Origin: Amycolatopsis alkalitolerans
GTDB taxonomy: Bacteria; Actinomycetota; Actinomycetes; Mycobacteriales; Pseudonocardiaceae
NCBI RefSeq assembly: GCF_006152065.1
Contig: NZ_VDFW01000011.1
Span: forward strand, 62,001 to 126,000
Length of the DNA stretch: 64,000 nt
Direction: 5' to 3'
This document shows, piece by piece, positions 22,826 through 35,566 of this stretch. A model generated the notes under the pieces. That model worked only from the letters and a program-made list of their open reading frames with translations. It was not told the DNA's origin and ran no database searches. A program made the position numbers and the translations under genes. Position 1 is the first letter of the stretch. Each line of letters begins with the position of its first letter.

Positions 22826-22844
22826 GATTCAGAATATCTGAATC
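22826..22844. promoter_or_regulatory. Operator of the toxin-antitoxin operon
   Basis: Perfect inverted repeat gattcaga-ATA-tctgaatc, directly upstream of the antitoxin start and covering the -10 box TATTCT (22836-22831, minus strand). The AT-rich palindrome stands out from its GC-rich surroundings. Confidence 0.7.
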
Positions 22845-22860
22845 GCGAGGGCGGTGCCGG

Positions 22861-23625
22861 TCAGTTCCCGTGCGGATCGGCGGCGTTGAGGGTCGCGACC
22901 GCCTGGTCGTAGTCGCCGCGGACTTCGCTGTAGCGGAGGAACTTGACCCGCTCGACCTGGATCTCCTTCGCGTCCGGCTGGGTTTCGAGCAGGGCGATGA
23001 CCTCGGCCGTGAAATCCTCCAGCGGCATCGCGAACTCGCTCTCCTCCTGCCCGGGCAGCAGCGCGGTGCGCACGGCCGGCGGCACCAGTTCGGTGACGCG
23101 CACCGAGGTGTCCGCCAGTTGCAGCCGCAGCGATTCGCTCAGCAGGTGGATCCCGGCCTTCGTCGCGTTGTAGCTCGGGGTGACCTTGAGCGGGGTGAAC
23201 GCGAGCCCCGACGACACGGTGACGATCGTGGCGTCCGGCCGCGCGCGCAGGTGCTCGATGAACGCCGCGATGAGGCGGATCGGGCCGAGCAGGTTGGTCG
23301 TCACGACCGACTCCGCCGAGGTGAGGAACGACTCGGGCGTATGCCAGTCCTCGACCTTCATGATCCCCGCCATCGCGACGAGCACGTTGAGGTCCGGGTG
23401 CCGGGCCAGCACCTCCTTCGCGGCCGCCTCGATGCTCACCGGGTCCGCGGTGTCGATCCGCACCGTGTCGATGCCCGGATGCTCGGCCGCGATCCGCTCG
23501 AGCAGTTCGGTGCGCCGCCCGCCGACGATGACGGTGTTGCCCTTGTCCTTCAGCGCGAGTGCCAGCGCCAGCCCGATACCGCTCGTCGATCCGGGGATGA
23601 AGATGGTGTTGCCGGAAATGTTCAT
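22861..23625 (-). CDS. Short-chain dehydrogenase (DltE-like)
   Basis: 254 aa NAD(P)-dependent oxidoreductase. Cofactor motif GSTSGIGLALA, NAG-equivalent AMAGIMKV, catalytic Ser in VTVSSGLAF and Tyr-x3-Lys in SYNATKAG. DltE is only the name of the closest subfamily; no teichoic-acid genes are near. ATG 23625 has GAAGG upstream; the frame extends to 23871 without support. It is divergent from the XRE regulator at 23729, its probable controller. Confidence 0.92.
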   Translation of the reverse strand: MNISGNTIFIPGSTSGIGLALALALKDKGNTVIVGGRRTELLERIAAEHPGIDTVRIDTADPVSIEAAAKEVLARHPDLNVLVAMAGIMKVEDWHTPESFLTSAESVVTTNLLGPIRLIAAFIEHLRARPDATIVTVSSGLAFTPLKVTPSYNATKAGIHLLSESLRLQLADTSVRVTELVPPAVRTALLPGQEESEFAMPLEDFTAEVIALLETQPDAKEIQVERVKFLRYSEVRGDYDQAVATLNAADPHGN

Positions 23626-23728
23626 GCCTTCACGATGCCGCTTCGCACCGGGGGGAGTGCAGAGTCGGCTTGTCGGGGGATCGGCGATCCCTGGTTCGGC
23701 CGGCGCGGTTTCGCGGATAATCGCGGGT

Positions 23729-24568
23729 ATGGATCGTGTCGCATTGGCGGACTTCCTGCGCCACCGCCGGGAGACGCTCCGGCCGGAGGACCTCGGCCTT
23801 CCCGAGGGCGCGCGGCGCCGGGCCACCGGCCTGCGGCGCGAGGAGGTCGCGGCGCTGGCCGGGATGTCCACCGACTACTACACGCGGCTCGAGCAGCAGC
23901 GCTCCCCGCGCCCGAGTGAGCAGATGCTCGCGTCGCTCGCGCGGGCGCTGCGGCTGACCCGTGACGAGCGCGACTACCTGTTCCGTGCCGCGGGGCACGA
24001 GATCCCGTCGCACCTGTCCGCCGCGACGCACGTCGCCCCCGCCTTGCGGCGCGTCCTCGACTGTTTCACCAGCACGCCGGCGCTGATCATCTCCACATTG
24101 GACGAGACGCTGGCGCAGAACAGGATGGCCGAGGCGCTGTTCGGCGACCAGGCGCACCGCACCGGTCTCGCGCGCAGCGGGATCTACCGGTGGTTCACCG
24201 ATCCGGCGGCACGGCGGTGCTATCCCGAAGCCGACCACGCCCGGCATAGCCGCGCCCAGGTCGCGAACCTGCGCGCGGCGTACGGCGCCATGGGTGCCCG
24301 GTCGAAGGCCGGCGAGCTGGTCAAGGCGCTGTGGAAGGCCAGCCCGGAGTTCGCCGGACTGTGGGAACGGCAGGAGGTCGCGCGCCGCTTCGAAGACCAC
24401 AAGGTCCTGCTGCATCCCGAACTCGGCGCGATCGAGGTCGACTGCCAGGTGCTGTTCACCGAGGACGGCTCGCAGGCCCTGCTCGTGCTCACCGCGCCGC
24501 CGCGCACCGAGGGCTTCGAGAAGCTCCAGCTGCTCGAAGCCCTCGCGAACGAGCGCGTCGCCGGATGA
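23729..24568 (+). CDS. XRE-family regulator with MmyB-like domain
   Basis: 279 aa. HTH region (about 5-70): LADFLRHRRETLRPEDLGLP and RRRATGLRREEVAALAGMST with DYYTRLEQQRSPRPSEQ, the standard actinobacterial form. The MmyB-like domain follows (about 105-270). The sequence GATAAT lies 7 nt before ATG 23729 and there is no Shine-Dalgarno, so the mRNA is probably leaderless. It is divergent from the SDR gene. The stop lies 7 bp from the end of the convergent acn gene. Confidence 0.88.
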   Translation: MDRVALADFLRHRRETLRPEDLGLPEGARRRATGLRREEVAALAGMSTDYYTRLEQQRSPRPSEQMLASLARALRLTRDERDYLFRAAGHEIPSHLSAATHVAPALRRVLDCFTSTPALIISTLDETLAQNRMAEALFGDQAHRTGLARSGIYRWFTDPAARRCYPEADHARHSRAQVANLRAAYGAMGARSKAGELVKALWKASPEFAGLWERQEVARRFEDHKVLLHPELGAIEVDCQVLFTEDGSQALLVLTAPPRTEGFEKLQLLEALANERVAG

Positions 24569-24575
24569 CCGCGGC

Positions 24576-27515
<2,940 letters not shown>

Positions 27516-27526
27516 CTACCAGCTAA

Positions 27527-27555
27527 ACAGTACGCTTGTCCTTTTTTGCGGGCAA
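27527..27555 (-). promoter_or_regulatory. acn promoter with AcnR-type operator
   Basis: On the minus strand TTGCCC (27555-27550), 17-nt spacer, TACTGT (27532-27527). The 16-mer cagtacgcttgtcctt (27528-27543, plus strand) matches the AcnR box CAGNAC-N3-CGTACTG at 9 of 12 defined positions and covers the -10 box, where a repressor would act. The leader to GTG 27386 is about 135 nt. The rest of the 386-bp gap towards the RipA-like gene shows no further clear element. Confidence 0.6.
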
Positions 27556-27772
27556 GCGTGACCTGCATGACCTGCCTGGCCAGCCCCGCGGTGACCGCGG
27601 CCGTGAGAATCGATCCCCCTTCCCCGAAATCGCCCGGCGACAGGACGCCGCATCAGGTGAAAGGGGTCCCCCAGACGGGGAATTGTTGCGAACGAGAATC
27701 AAGTTTTCGATGGTGTTCGTGATACTGCTGTGACGGAAGTGTGGGGAGTTGTGCCTGGTCCGGAGGTGGCGC

Positions 27773-29095
27773 GTGAAGACGAAGCGTGAGCGGGTGTCCC
27801 GCTGGGCGGTCGTCGGCGCGTGGGCGCTGGCCGCCACCTTCGGGGTCGCGGGCACGGCCGCCGCGGTACCGCCCCCGCCGCCCAATCCCAGCGACTCCGA
27901 GATCAGCTCGAGCCAGACACAGGCCAACGCGAAGGCGAACGAGGTCGGCCAGCTCACCAACCAGCTCGCCCAGGCCGAAACCCGGCTCAGCGACCTGGCC
28001 GACCAGGTCGAGCTGAAGGAGGAACAGGCCAACAAGGCCCTGGTCGACCAGCAGACCGCCGAGGACGCGGCGAGCCAGGCGCAGGCGGACGCCGACGCCG
28101 CGCGCCGCGAGTCCGATGCCGCCGCGCAGCAGATAGAGGTCGCCCGCAAGCAGCTCGACGACTTCATCGCCGGCAGCTTCCAGCAGGGCAGCACGATGGG
28201 TTCGATCTCGGCCTACCTCACCTCCCGCAGCCCGCAGGATCTGCTCGCCCGGGCGCAGCTGCTGTCCTCGGTCAGCGGCAGCCAGCTCAACGCGCTCCAG
28301 CTGATGGAGCAGGCCCAGACCGACAAGTCCAACAAGGACGCCGCCGCGCGTGCCGCGCTCGAGGTCGCACAGCAGAAGCAGGCCGCGGCCGAGGCGGCGA
28401 AGCGCACGGCCGACGCCGCGCGGGCGGCCGCCGTGCAGGCACAGCAGAGCCAGGCTGCGCAGAACGCGACGCTGGAAGCGGACAAGAACAGCGTCGAGCA
28501 GCAGCTCTACGCGGCCCAGCAACGTGTCGCGGGTCTGCAGGGGCAGCGTCAGCGCTACCAGGACTGGCTCGCGCAGAAGCAGCGTGAGGACGAGCAGCGC
28601 GCGCAGCAGGCGGCACTCACCGCGAGCAAGGGCGGGGGCGGTGGAGGGGCCGCGCCGCCGCCCAGCGGATCCACGTCGTCGCTCATCGACCGGGTCATCG
28701 CCCGCGCCATGTCGCAGCTCGGGGTGACCTACGCGTGGGGCGGCGGCAATGCCTACGGCCCCACCCGCGGGATCCACGACGGCGGGGTGGCCGACGCGTA
28801 CGGCGACTACCGCAAGATCGGTTTCGACTGCTCCGGGCTGATGATCTACGCCTACGGGGGTGTGGTCTCGCTGCCGCACTACAGCGGCTACCAGTACACC
28901 GCCGGCCGCCATGTCCCGCTGTCGCAGATGCGCCGGGGTGACCTGCTGTTCTGGGGTAGCAGCGACATCCACCACGTCGCGCTGTACCTCGGCAACGGCA
29001 TGATGATCGAGGCGCCGGAGTCCGGCATGGTCGTGCGCGTGACCCCGGTGCGCTACGGCGACATCCTGCCCTACGCCACACGCCTCGTGGGTTAG
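27773..29095 (+). CDS. Secreted NlpC/P60 peptidoglycan endopeptidase (RipA-like)
   Basis: 440 aa. Signal peptide (about 10-35), long coiled-coil region (about 45-285, rich in Gln/Ala heptads such as QTQANAKANEVGQLTNQL), Gly/Pro linker, then an NlpC/P60 domain (about 315-440). Catalytic Cys is in IGFDCSGLM, His in DIHHVALYLG. The coiled coil probably blocks the catalytic cleft until processed, as in RipA. It precedes the MoxR block like Rv1477. GTG 27773 follows CGGAGG at 27761-27766; GTG 27749 is a weaker alternative. Confidence 0.93.
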   Translation: MKTKRERVSRWAVVGAWALAATFGVAGTAAAVPPPPPNPSDSEISSSQTQANAKANEVGQLTNQLAQAETRLSDLADQVELKEEQANKALVDQQTAEDAASQAQADADAARRESDAAAQQIEVARKQLDDFIAGSFQQGSTMGSISAYLTSRSPQDLLARAQLLSSVSGSQLNALQLMEQAQTDKSNKDAAARAALEVAQQKQAAAEAAKRTADAARAAAVQAQQSQAAQNATLEADKNSVEQQLYAAQQRVAGLQGQRQRYQDWLAQKQREDEQRAQQAALTASKGGGGGGAAPPPSGSTSSLIDRVIARAMSQLGVTYAWGGGNAYGPTRGIHDGGVADAYGDYRKIGFDCSGLMIYAYGGVVSLPHYSGYQYTAGRHVPLSQMRRGDLLFWGSSDIHHVALYLGNGMMIEAPESGMVVRVTPVRYGDILPYATRLVG

Positions 29096-29104
29096 CCTGG
29101 GGTT

Positions 29105-29686
29105 GTGACCGAACTCGCCGGCATCGTGCTCGCCGGGGGTGCCGCGCGGCGGCTGTCCGGTGTGGACAAGCCGATGCTCCAGATCGGCGGGAAACCCTTG
29201 CTGCGCAGGGCAATCGACGCGCTCGAAGGCGCCGATCCGCTCGTCGTGGTTGGTCCCGAGCGCGCCGGGGTGACCGGGGTCCGTTGGGCGCGCGAGGACC
29301 CGCCCGGCGGGGGACCGGTCGCGGCGCTCGCGGCCGGGCTCGCGGTCGTGGACGCGGCCGCGTGGGTGGCCGTGCTGGCCGGTGACCTCGCGGCGATCCG
29401 CAAGTCCACGGTGGACAGACTGCGTGCCGCGGTGGGCAGTGCCGACGGCGCCACCCTCGTCGACGGCGAAGGCAGACCGCAGTGGCTGATCGGCGTCTGG
29501 CGGACCGGACGATTGCGCGCCGTGCTGCCCGCCGAACCCGCGAACGCCTCGCTGCGCAAGGTGCTCGGCGCGCTCGAGGTGGTGCGCGTGCCGGAGGTGG
29601 CGGGGGAGAGCGCGGACGTCGACACGCCCGAAGATCGACTCCGGTATTCGGCAAGCTCACAGCCCTCATACCGGCCGTGGGGTTGA
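29105..29686 (+). CDS. mobA: Molybdenum cofactor guanylyltransferase
   Basis: 193 aa enzyme that couples GMP to molybdopterin. The nucleotide motif is LAGGAARRLSGVDKPML; further on LAGDLAAIRKSTVDRLRAAV holds the Asp of the metal site. TAGCCT at 29093-29098 lies 6 nt before the GTG start, inside the end of the RipA-like gene, so it is probably leaderless with its own promoter. It sits where M. tuberculosis has ripB between ripA and moxR1. Confidence 0.88.
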   Translation: MTELAGIVLAGGAARRLSGVDKPMLQIGGKPLLRRAIDALEGADPLVVVGPERAGVTGVRWAREDPPGGGPVAALAAGLAVVDAAAWVAVLAGDLAAIRKSTVDRLRAAVGSADGATLVDGEGRPQWLIGVWRTGRLRAVLPAEPANASLRKVLGALEVVRVPEVAGESADVDTPEDRLRYSASSQPSYRPWG

Positions 29687-29736
29687 CTCGCGATACGGTC
29701 GCAGACGGGATGAGCGAACGTATCGAGGAGGGAACC

Positions 29737-30792
29737 GTGACCGAGCCCGCCTACGGCGAGGGCGCGAACGGCCAGCAGGGCGCGACCCCGGCCAGTGATG
29801 GTCAGTTGCTCGAACGCACCGTGTTCGAGGTCAAGCGGGTGATCGTCGGGCAGGACAGGCTCGTCGAGCGGCTGCTCGTGGGCTTGCTGGCCAAGGGACA
29901 CCTGCTGCTGGAGGGCGTGCCCGGGGTCGCGAAGACCCTCGCGGTGGAGACGTTCGCGCGCGTGGTCGGCGGCACGTTCTCGCGCGTGCAGTTCACCCCG
30001 GATCTGGTCCCCGCGGACATCCTCGGCACCCGGATCTACCGGCAGGGCAGCGAGCGGTTCGACGTCGAACTCGGCCCGGTGGTGGCGAACTTCGTGCTCG
30101 CCGACGAGATCAACCGCGCCCCGGCCAAGGTGCAGTCGGCGATGCTCGAGGTGATGGCCGAGCGGCACCTGTCGATCGGCGGCAAGACCTTCCCGATGCC
30201 CGACCCGTTCCTCGTGCTCGCCACCCAGAACCCGATCGAGAACGAGGGTGTGTACCCGCTGCCGGAGGCGCAGCGCGACCGGTTCCTGTTCAAGATCGTG
30301 GTCGACTACCCCACGGCCGAGGAAGAGCGCGAGATCATCTACCGGATGGGCGTCACCCCGCCCGAACCGAACGAGGTGCTCAGCCCGGGCGAGCTGGTGC
30401 GGCTGCAGGGCGTGGCCTCGACGGTGTTCGTGCATCACGCGCTCGTCGACTACGTGGTGCGGCTCGTGCTCACCACGCGTACCCCGGGCGAGCACGGCCT
30501 GACCGACGTCGCGGGCTGGGTGTCCTACGGGGCCTCGCCCCGCGCGAGCCTCGGCATCATCGCCGCCGCGCGGGCGCTCGCCCTCGTGCGCGGGCGCGAC
30601 TACGTGCTGCCGCAGGACGTCGTCGACGTCGTGCCCGACGTGCTGCGGCACAGGCTGGTGCTGTCCTACGACGCGCTCGCCGACGCGGTCCCGCTCGACC
30701 ACATCATCAACCGGGTGCTGCAGACCGTGCCGCTGCCCCAGGTCTCGGCCCGTCCCGCGCCGGGGCAGCCCGTGGGAGCCGCGGGTTACTAG
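29737..30792 (+). CDS. MoxR-family AAA+ ATPase
   Basis: 351 aa chaperone-like ATPase. Walker A GVPGVAKT, Walker B VLADEIN, sensor region ATQNPIENEGVYPLPEAQRDRFL. MoxR proteins act with VWA proteins in assembling or activating envelope or metal-containing complexes. GTG 29737 follows GAGGAGGGA; ATG 29710 is in frame and possible. Its last base overlaps the DUF58 start, and the MoxR-DUF58-VWA order equals Rv1479-Rv1481. Confidence 0.94.
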   Translation: MTEPAYGEGANGQQGATPASDGQLLERTVFEVKRVIVGQDRLVERLLVGLLAKGHLLLEGVPGVAKTLAVETFARVVGGTFSRVQFTPDLVPADILGTRIYRQGSERFDVELGPVVANFVLADEINRAPAKVQSAMLEVMAERHLSIGGKTFPMPDPFLVLATQNPIENEGVYPLPEAQRDRFLFKIVVDYPTAEEEREIIYRMGVTPPEPNEVLSPGELVRLQGVASTVFVHHALVDYVVRLVLTTRTPGEHGLTDVAGWVSYGASPRASLGIIAAARALALVRGRDYVLPQDVVDVVPDVLRHRLVLSYDALADAVPLDHIINRVLQTVPLPQVSARPAPGQPVGAAGY

Positions 30793-31730
30793 TGGCTGAC
30801 AAGGACAAGCGGCCCGGGTGGGCGCCGCCGATCCTGCGCGGCGACCGGCTGGAGGCGGGCCTGCGCACGCTGGAGCTGGAGGTGCGGCGCCGGCTCGACG
30901 GGCTCCTGCAGGGCAACCACCTCGGCCTCGTGCCGGGGCCGGGGTCCGAACCGGGGGAGGCGCGGCCGTACCAGCCGGGCGACGACGTCCGCCGGATGGA
31001 CTGGGCCGTCACGGCCCGCACCACCGTGCCGCATATCCGCGAAACCGTGGCCGACCGCGAACTGGAGACGTGGGTGGCCGCGGATCTGTCCGCGAGCCTC
31101 GACTTCGGCACCGCGCTGTGTGAGAAGCGGGATCTCGCGGTGTGCGCCGTCGCCGCGATCGCTTACCTCACCGGCGGTGGCGGGAACCGGCTCGGCGCGA
31201 TCCTCGCCAACGGCGCCGAGACCGTCCGGGTGCCGGCCCGCGGTGGCCGCGCGCACGCGCGTGGCCTGCTGCGGAAGCTCGCCGAAATGCCGCGCGCCGC
31301 CGAGGGCACTCGTGGGGATCTGGCCGCGCTGCTGGAACAGCTGCGGCGCCCGCCGAGGCGGCGCGGGCTCGCCGTGGTGGTGTCGGACTTCCTGGGCGGG
31401 ATGGACTGGGAGCGGCCGCTGCGCGGCCTTTCCGCGCGGCACGAGCTGATCGCGATCGAGGTGCTCGACCCGCGCGACGTCGATCTGCCGGAGGTGGGCA
31501 CGATCGTGCTGGCCGACCCGGAGACCGGCAGGCAGCGCGAGGTGCACGCGTCGGCCCTGCTGCGCCGCGAGTTCGCGGCCGCGGCGCAGGCCCACCGCGA
31601 GCAGGTGGCGCGCGCGCTGCGGCAGGCGGGGGCGGCGCACCTGGTGCTGCGCACCGATTCCGACTGGATCGCGGACACCGTCCGCTTCGTCGTGGCCCGC
31701 AAGCGCCGCTGGTCAGGAGGCGCCGCGTGA
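30792..31730 (+). CDS. DUF58 domain protein of the MoxR system
   Basis: 312 aa. The DUF58 signature (about residues 45-130) includes GSEPGEARPYQPGDDVRRMDW and a VWA-like fold with DLSASLDFG. The partner of MoxR, Rv1480 in M. tuberculosis, was reported to affect growth and cell shape. The GTG start shares a base with the moxR stop TAG; the end overlaps the VWA start (GTGA). No transmembrane segment is visible, so it is cytoplasmic or membrane-associated. Confidence 0.93.
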   Translation: MADKDKRPGWAPPILRGDRLEAGLRTLELEVRRRLDGLLQGNHLGLVPGPGSEPGEARPYQPGDDVRRMDWAVTARTTVPHIRETVADRELETWVAADLSASLDFGTALCEKRDLAVCAVAAIAYLTGGGGNRLGAILANGAETVRVPARGGRAHARGLLRKLAEMPRAAEGTRGDLAALLEQLRRPPRRRGLAVVVSDFLGGMDWERPLRGLSARHELIAIEVLDPRDVDLPEVGTIVLADPETGRQREVHASALLRREFAAAAQAHREQVARALRQAGAAHLVLRTDSDWIADTVRFVVARKRRWSGGAA

Positions 31731-32707
31731 GTCTCGCCGGGTTCAGCGCCCCGTGGTGGTTCCTGCTGCTGCTCGTGGTCGCGGCGGTCGTCGTCGGCTA
31801 CGTGCTCGCGCAGCGCGCCCGCCGCAAGCGCACCATGCGGTTTTCGAACCTGGCGCTGCTGGAGAAGGTGGCGCCGCGGGCGCAGGGCTGGCCGCGGCAT
31901 GTGCCGGCGGCTCTGCTGATCGTGTCGCTCCTCCTGCTCACCGTCGCACTGGCGGGCCCGACAGCCGAGCAGAAGGTGCCGCGGAACCGGGCGACCGTGA
32001 TGCTCGTGATCGACGTTTCGCTGTCGATGGAGGCCACCGACGTCAAACCGTCGCGCCTGAAGGCGGCCCAGGACGCGGCGACGCAGTTCGCGCAGGGACT
32101 CACCCCCGGCATCAACCTGGGGCTAGTCTCCTTCGCCGGGACGGCGACCGTGCTCGTCGCGCCCACCACCGAGCGGCAGAGCGTGGTCAACGCGATCGGC
32201 AACCTCAAGCTGGCGCAGTCCACGGCGACCGGCGAGGGGATCTACGCGGCGCTGCAAGCGATTTCCGGCTTCTCGGCGGTCGTCGGCGGCGCGCAGGGGC
32301 CACCGCCGGCCCGGATCGTGCTGATGAGTGACGGCAAGCAGACCGTGCCGGAGGACCTCTACGCCCCGCGCGGCGCGTTCACCGCCGCCGGGGAGGCGAA
32401 GAAGGAGCACGTCCCGATCTCGACGATCTCGTTCGGCACCAGCCATGGCACCGTCGTGATCGCCGGCCGTGAGGTCCCGGTGGACGTCGACGACGGTTCG
32501 CTGCAGGAGGTCGCGAGACTTTCCGGTGGGGACTTCTACCGGGCGGGTTCGGCCGAACAGCTCAAGGAGGTCTATTCGGACCTCGGCGAGCAGATCGGCT
32601 ACGAGATCAAGAAGGCCGACGCGAGCCGCCCGTGGGTCGTCCTCGGCACCTTGTCCCTCATCGCCGCCGCCGGCGGTGCGCTGTTCCTCGGCCAGCGCCT
32701 GCCCTAA
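31727..32707 (+). CDS. VWA-domain membrane protein (BatA-like, Rv1481-like)
   Basis: 326 aa. Two N-terminal transmembrane segments (about 8-27 and 58-76), a periplasm-side von Willebrand A domain (about 87-285) with a complete MIDAS DxSxS (VIDVSLSMEATD) and SDGKQT, and a C-terminal helix (about 305-322). It completes the MoxR-DUF58-VWA set. GTG 31727 overlaps the DUF58 stop. The open frame upstream is a shadow of DUF58. Confidence 0.93.
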   Translation: MSLAGFSAPWWFLLLLVVAAVVVGYVLAQRARRKRTMRFSNLALLEKVAPRAQGWPRHVPAALLIVSLLLLTVALAGPTAEQKVPRNRATVMLVIDVSLSMEATDVKPSRLKAAQDAATQFAQGLTPGINLGLVSFAGTATVLVAPTTERQSVVNAIGNLKLAQSTATGEGIYAALQAISGFSAVVGGAQGPPPARIVLMSDGKQTVPEDLYAPRGAFTAAGEAKKEHVPISTISFGTSHGTVVIAGREVPVDVDDGSLQEVARLSGGDFYRAGSAEQLKEVYSDLGEQIGYEIKKADASRPWVVLGTLSLIAAAGGALFLGQRLP

Positions 32708-32903
32708 CCTGGGCCGATGGTGGGACGGCCAGTACGCCACCCACCCGGAGTTGCGCCCGGTGTACGACAAGCTCGTCACCCTGGCCGCGGCGCTGGACGG
32801 AGTCGAGGTGGGCGCACGGGCTGCGCCTCGACGGGGTCGAACCGTCCGGACGGTGGGGTCCGCGAAACCCCTGCGGGACGACCCGATGACAGCAAATCTC
32901 TAG
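32708..32903 (+). pseudogene. Possible remnant of a DUF5655/DUF4287-like gene
   Basis: The frame ending at TAG 32901-32903 contains RWWDGQYATHPELRPVYDKL then VTLAAALDGVEVGARAAP, which resembles the start of small DUF5655-type proteins. There is no start codon in that frame after the VWA stop, and similarity ends within 40 residues. I read it as decayed. Nothing else is seen between 32708 and 32958. Confidence 0.33.
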
Positions 32904-32958
32904 GCCGCCGGCCTCGCGCCCGACCACCGGCCCCTGATCAGCGCGCTTCGCGCGGCTG

Positions 32959-33417
32959 TCACAACCGGAAATCGTGCTGGCGCCAGGCCTCGTAGATCGC
33001 GATCGAGGCCGTGTTCGCGAGGTTCAGTGACCGTGAACCCGGTCGCATGGGCAGCCGCACGCGTTTGGTGATCTGCGGTGCGTCCAGCACGTCCTCGGGC
33101 AGGCCCACCGACTCCGGGCCGAACAGCAGCACGTCTCCGGGCTGGTAGGCGACATCGGTGTAGCGGTGCTCACCGCGGGCGCTGAACGCGTATACGTTCG
33201 CCGGCAGCAGCGCGACCCACGCGGCGGCCAGGTCGGGATGCACCCGCACGTGCGCGAGATCGTGATAATCGAGCCCGGCGCGCCGCAGATGCTTGTCCTC
33301 GAAGGCGAATCCCAGCGGCTCCACCAGATGCAGCTCGACCCCGGTGTTCGCGGACAGCCGGATCGCGTTGCCCGTGTTGGGCGGAATCTCCGGCCGGTAG
33401 AAGACTATCCGGAACAT
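32959..33417 (-). CDS. trmL: tRNA (cytidine/uridine-34 2'-O)-methyltransferase
   Basis: 152 aa SpoU-family (SPOUT knot) enzyme that methylates the wobble ribose of tRNA-Leu. Motif 1 NTGNAIRLSANTG, motif 2 LLFGPESVGLP, motif 3 RSLNLANTASIAIYEAWRQ. TACGAT lies 7 nt upstream of ATG 33417 with no Shine-Dalgarno, so it is probably leaderless. It is a stand-alone gene, convergent with nothing nearby. Confidence 0.93.
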   Translation of the reverse strand: MFRIVFYRPEIPPNTGNAIRLSANTGVELHLVEPLGFAFEDKHLRRAGLDYHDLAHVRVHPDLAAAWVALLPANVYAFSARGEHRYTDVAYQPGDVLLFGPESVGLPEDVLDAPQITKRVRLPMRPGSRSLNLANTASIAIYEAWRQHDFRL

Positions 33418-33552
33418 CCTGAAGATCGTATTCCCTTCGCCGGAAGTTCGGCCATCGGTGGCAAGCCGGGCATTTTCACCTTTGCGCCTCCCGAGAGGCC
33501 CATCATCCCACCGCTGGAGGACCTCCCGCGGCCGCGCCCCTCGAACAGGCGT

Positions 33553-33972
33553 TCAGGCGGGCGGAAGGCGGGCCGCGAGTTTCTCGCGGACGTCGTCCGG
33601 CGGAGCCGCCTTCGTGAGGGTCTCGGTGCCGACGAAGACGTAGCGGTTCGTGCCGGTGGTCAGCGTCTGATCGCCGCGCACCACCGTGAACCCGAGGATG
33701 AACGACGTCGTGCCCAGATGGTCCAGGGTGACCTCGACGACCAGCCGGTCGCCGGGGTGGCCTGGCGCGTGGTAGCGCAGGTTCGCCTCGGCGACCACGG
33801 CGTCCACCTTGCGCGCGAGCAGGTAGTCGTAGGAGCCGAAGATCTCGTCGAAGAACTCGAACGATGCCATGTCGAAGTAGGCCAGGTAGTTGGCGTTGAA
33901 CACGATGCCCTGCGGATCGCATTCGTGATAGCGCACGCGCAGCGGCATCCGCACGATCGGTGTCCTCATCAT
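33553..33972 (-). CDS. Hotdog-fold acyl-CoA thioesterase (YbgC/4-HBT type)
   Basis: 139 aa. The 4-hydroxybenzoyl-CoA thioesterase signature with catalytic Asp reads RYHECDPQGIVFNANYLAYF, followed by the hotdog helix EFFDEIFGSYDYLL. It hydrolyses acyl-CoA thioesters; the acyl chain is unknown. It is divergent from fabG-inhA, so a role in fatty-acid metabolism is plausible. ATG 33972 or 33969. Confidence 0.9.
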   Translation of the reverse strand: MMRTPIVRMPLRVRYHECDPQGIVFNANYLAYFDMASFEFFDEIFGSYDYLLARKVDAVVAEANLRYHAPGHPGDRLVVEVTLDHLGTTSFILGFTVVRGDQTLTTGTNRYVFVGTETLTKAAPPDDVREKLAARLPPA

Positions 33973-33988
33973 GCCTACCGGAGGGTAG

Positions 33989-34771
<783 letters not shown>

Positions 34772-34797
34772 TTTTCCCACGGTAGAAAGGACTCGTC

Positions 34798-35565
34798 TTG
34801 CCCGGACTGCTCGAAGGTAAGCGGCTGCTGATCACCGGGGTGATCACCGACGCCTCCATCGCGTTCCACGCCGCCAAGGTCGCCCAGGAGCAGGGCGCGA
34901 AGGTGGTGCTGACCGGTTTCGGCCGGATGTCGCTCGTCGAGCGCATCGCCAAGCGGCTGCCCGAGCCGGCCCCGGTGGTCGAACTGGACGTGCAGAACCC
35001 CGGGCACCTGGACACGCTCGCGGACCGCGTGCGCGAGCACGTCGACGGCCTCGACGGGGTGCTGCACGCGATCGCGTTCGCGCCGCAGACCTGCCTCGGC
35101 GCGCCGTTCCTCGACGCGCCGAAGGAGGACGTGTCGGTCGCGGTGCAGGTTTCGGCGTTCTCGTTCAAATCCCTCGCGACCGCGGTGCTGCCGCTGCTGG
35201 CGCCGGGCGCCTCGGTGGTGGGCCTCGACTTCGACGCGCGCGTCGCGTGGCCCGCCTACAACTGGATGGGCGTGGCGAAGGCGGCGCTCGAGTCGGTGAA
35301 CCGGTACCTCGCGCGCGAGCTGGGGCCGCACGGGATCCGGGTGAACCTCGTGTCGGCGGGCCCGCTCAAGACGATGGCCGCGAAGTCGATCCCCGGGTTC
35401 GGCGAGCTCGAAGGCGGCTGGGGCGACCGCGCGCCGCTGGGCTGGCAGGCCGAGGATCCGACGGCGGTGGCGAAGTCGATCTGCGCGGTCCTCTCGGACT
35501 GGCTGCCCGCCACCACGGGCTCGATGATCTGGGTCGACGGCGGCGTACACGCCCTCGGCATGTGA
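34798..35565 (+). CDS. inhA: Enoyl-ACP reductase InhA/FabI
   Basis: 255 aa NADH-dependent enzyme, last step of FAS-II elongation and the isoniazid/ethionamide target in mycobacteria. [20 protein letters not shown] (NADH site), HAIAFAPQT, and catalytic Tyr-x6-Lys in [27 protein letters not shown] corresponds to the substrate-gating region. TTG 34798 follows GGTAGAAAGGA. An inverted-repeat pair after the stop probably ends the transcript. Confidence 0.96.
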   Translation: MPGLLEGKRLLITGVITDASIAFHAAKVAQEQGAKVVLTGFGRMSLVERIAKRLPEPAPVVELDVQNPGHLDTLADRVREHVDGLDGVLHAIAFAPQTCLGAPFLDAPKEDVSVAVQVSAFSFKSLATAVLPLLAPGASVVGLDFDARVAWPAYNWMGVAKAALESVNRYLARELGPHGIRVNLVSAGPLKTMAAKSIPGFGELEGGWGDRAPLGWQAEDPTAVAKSICAVLSDWLPATTGSMIWVDGGVHALGM

Positions 35566-35566
35566 C

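Noticed and set aside
22178-24568. Genomic island including the toxin-antitoxin pair
   Set aside because: No integrase, tRNA target or flanking direct repeats, and base composition looks like the surroundings.
27560-27772. c-di-AMP (ydaO) riboswitch before the RipA-like gene
   Set aside because: Such switches precede NlpC/P60 genes in actinobacteria and the leader is long, but I could not place the conserved ydaO blocks.
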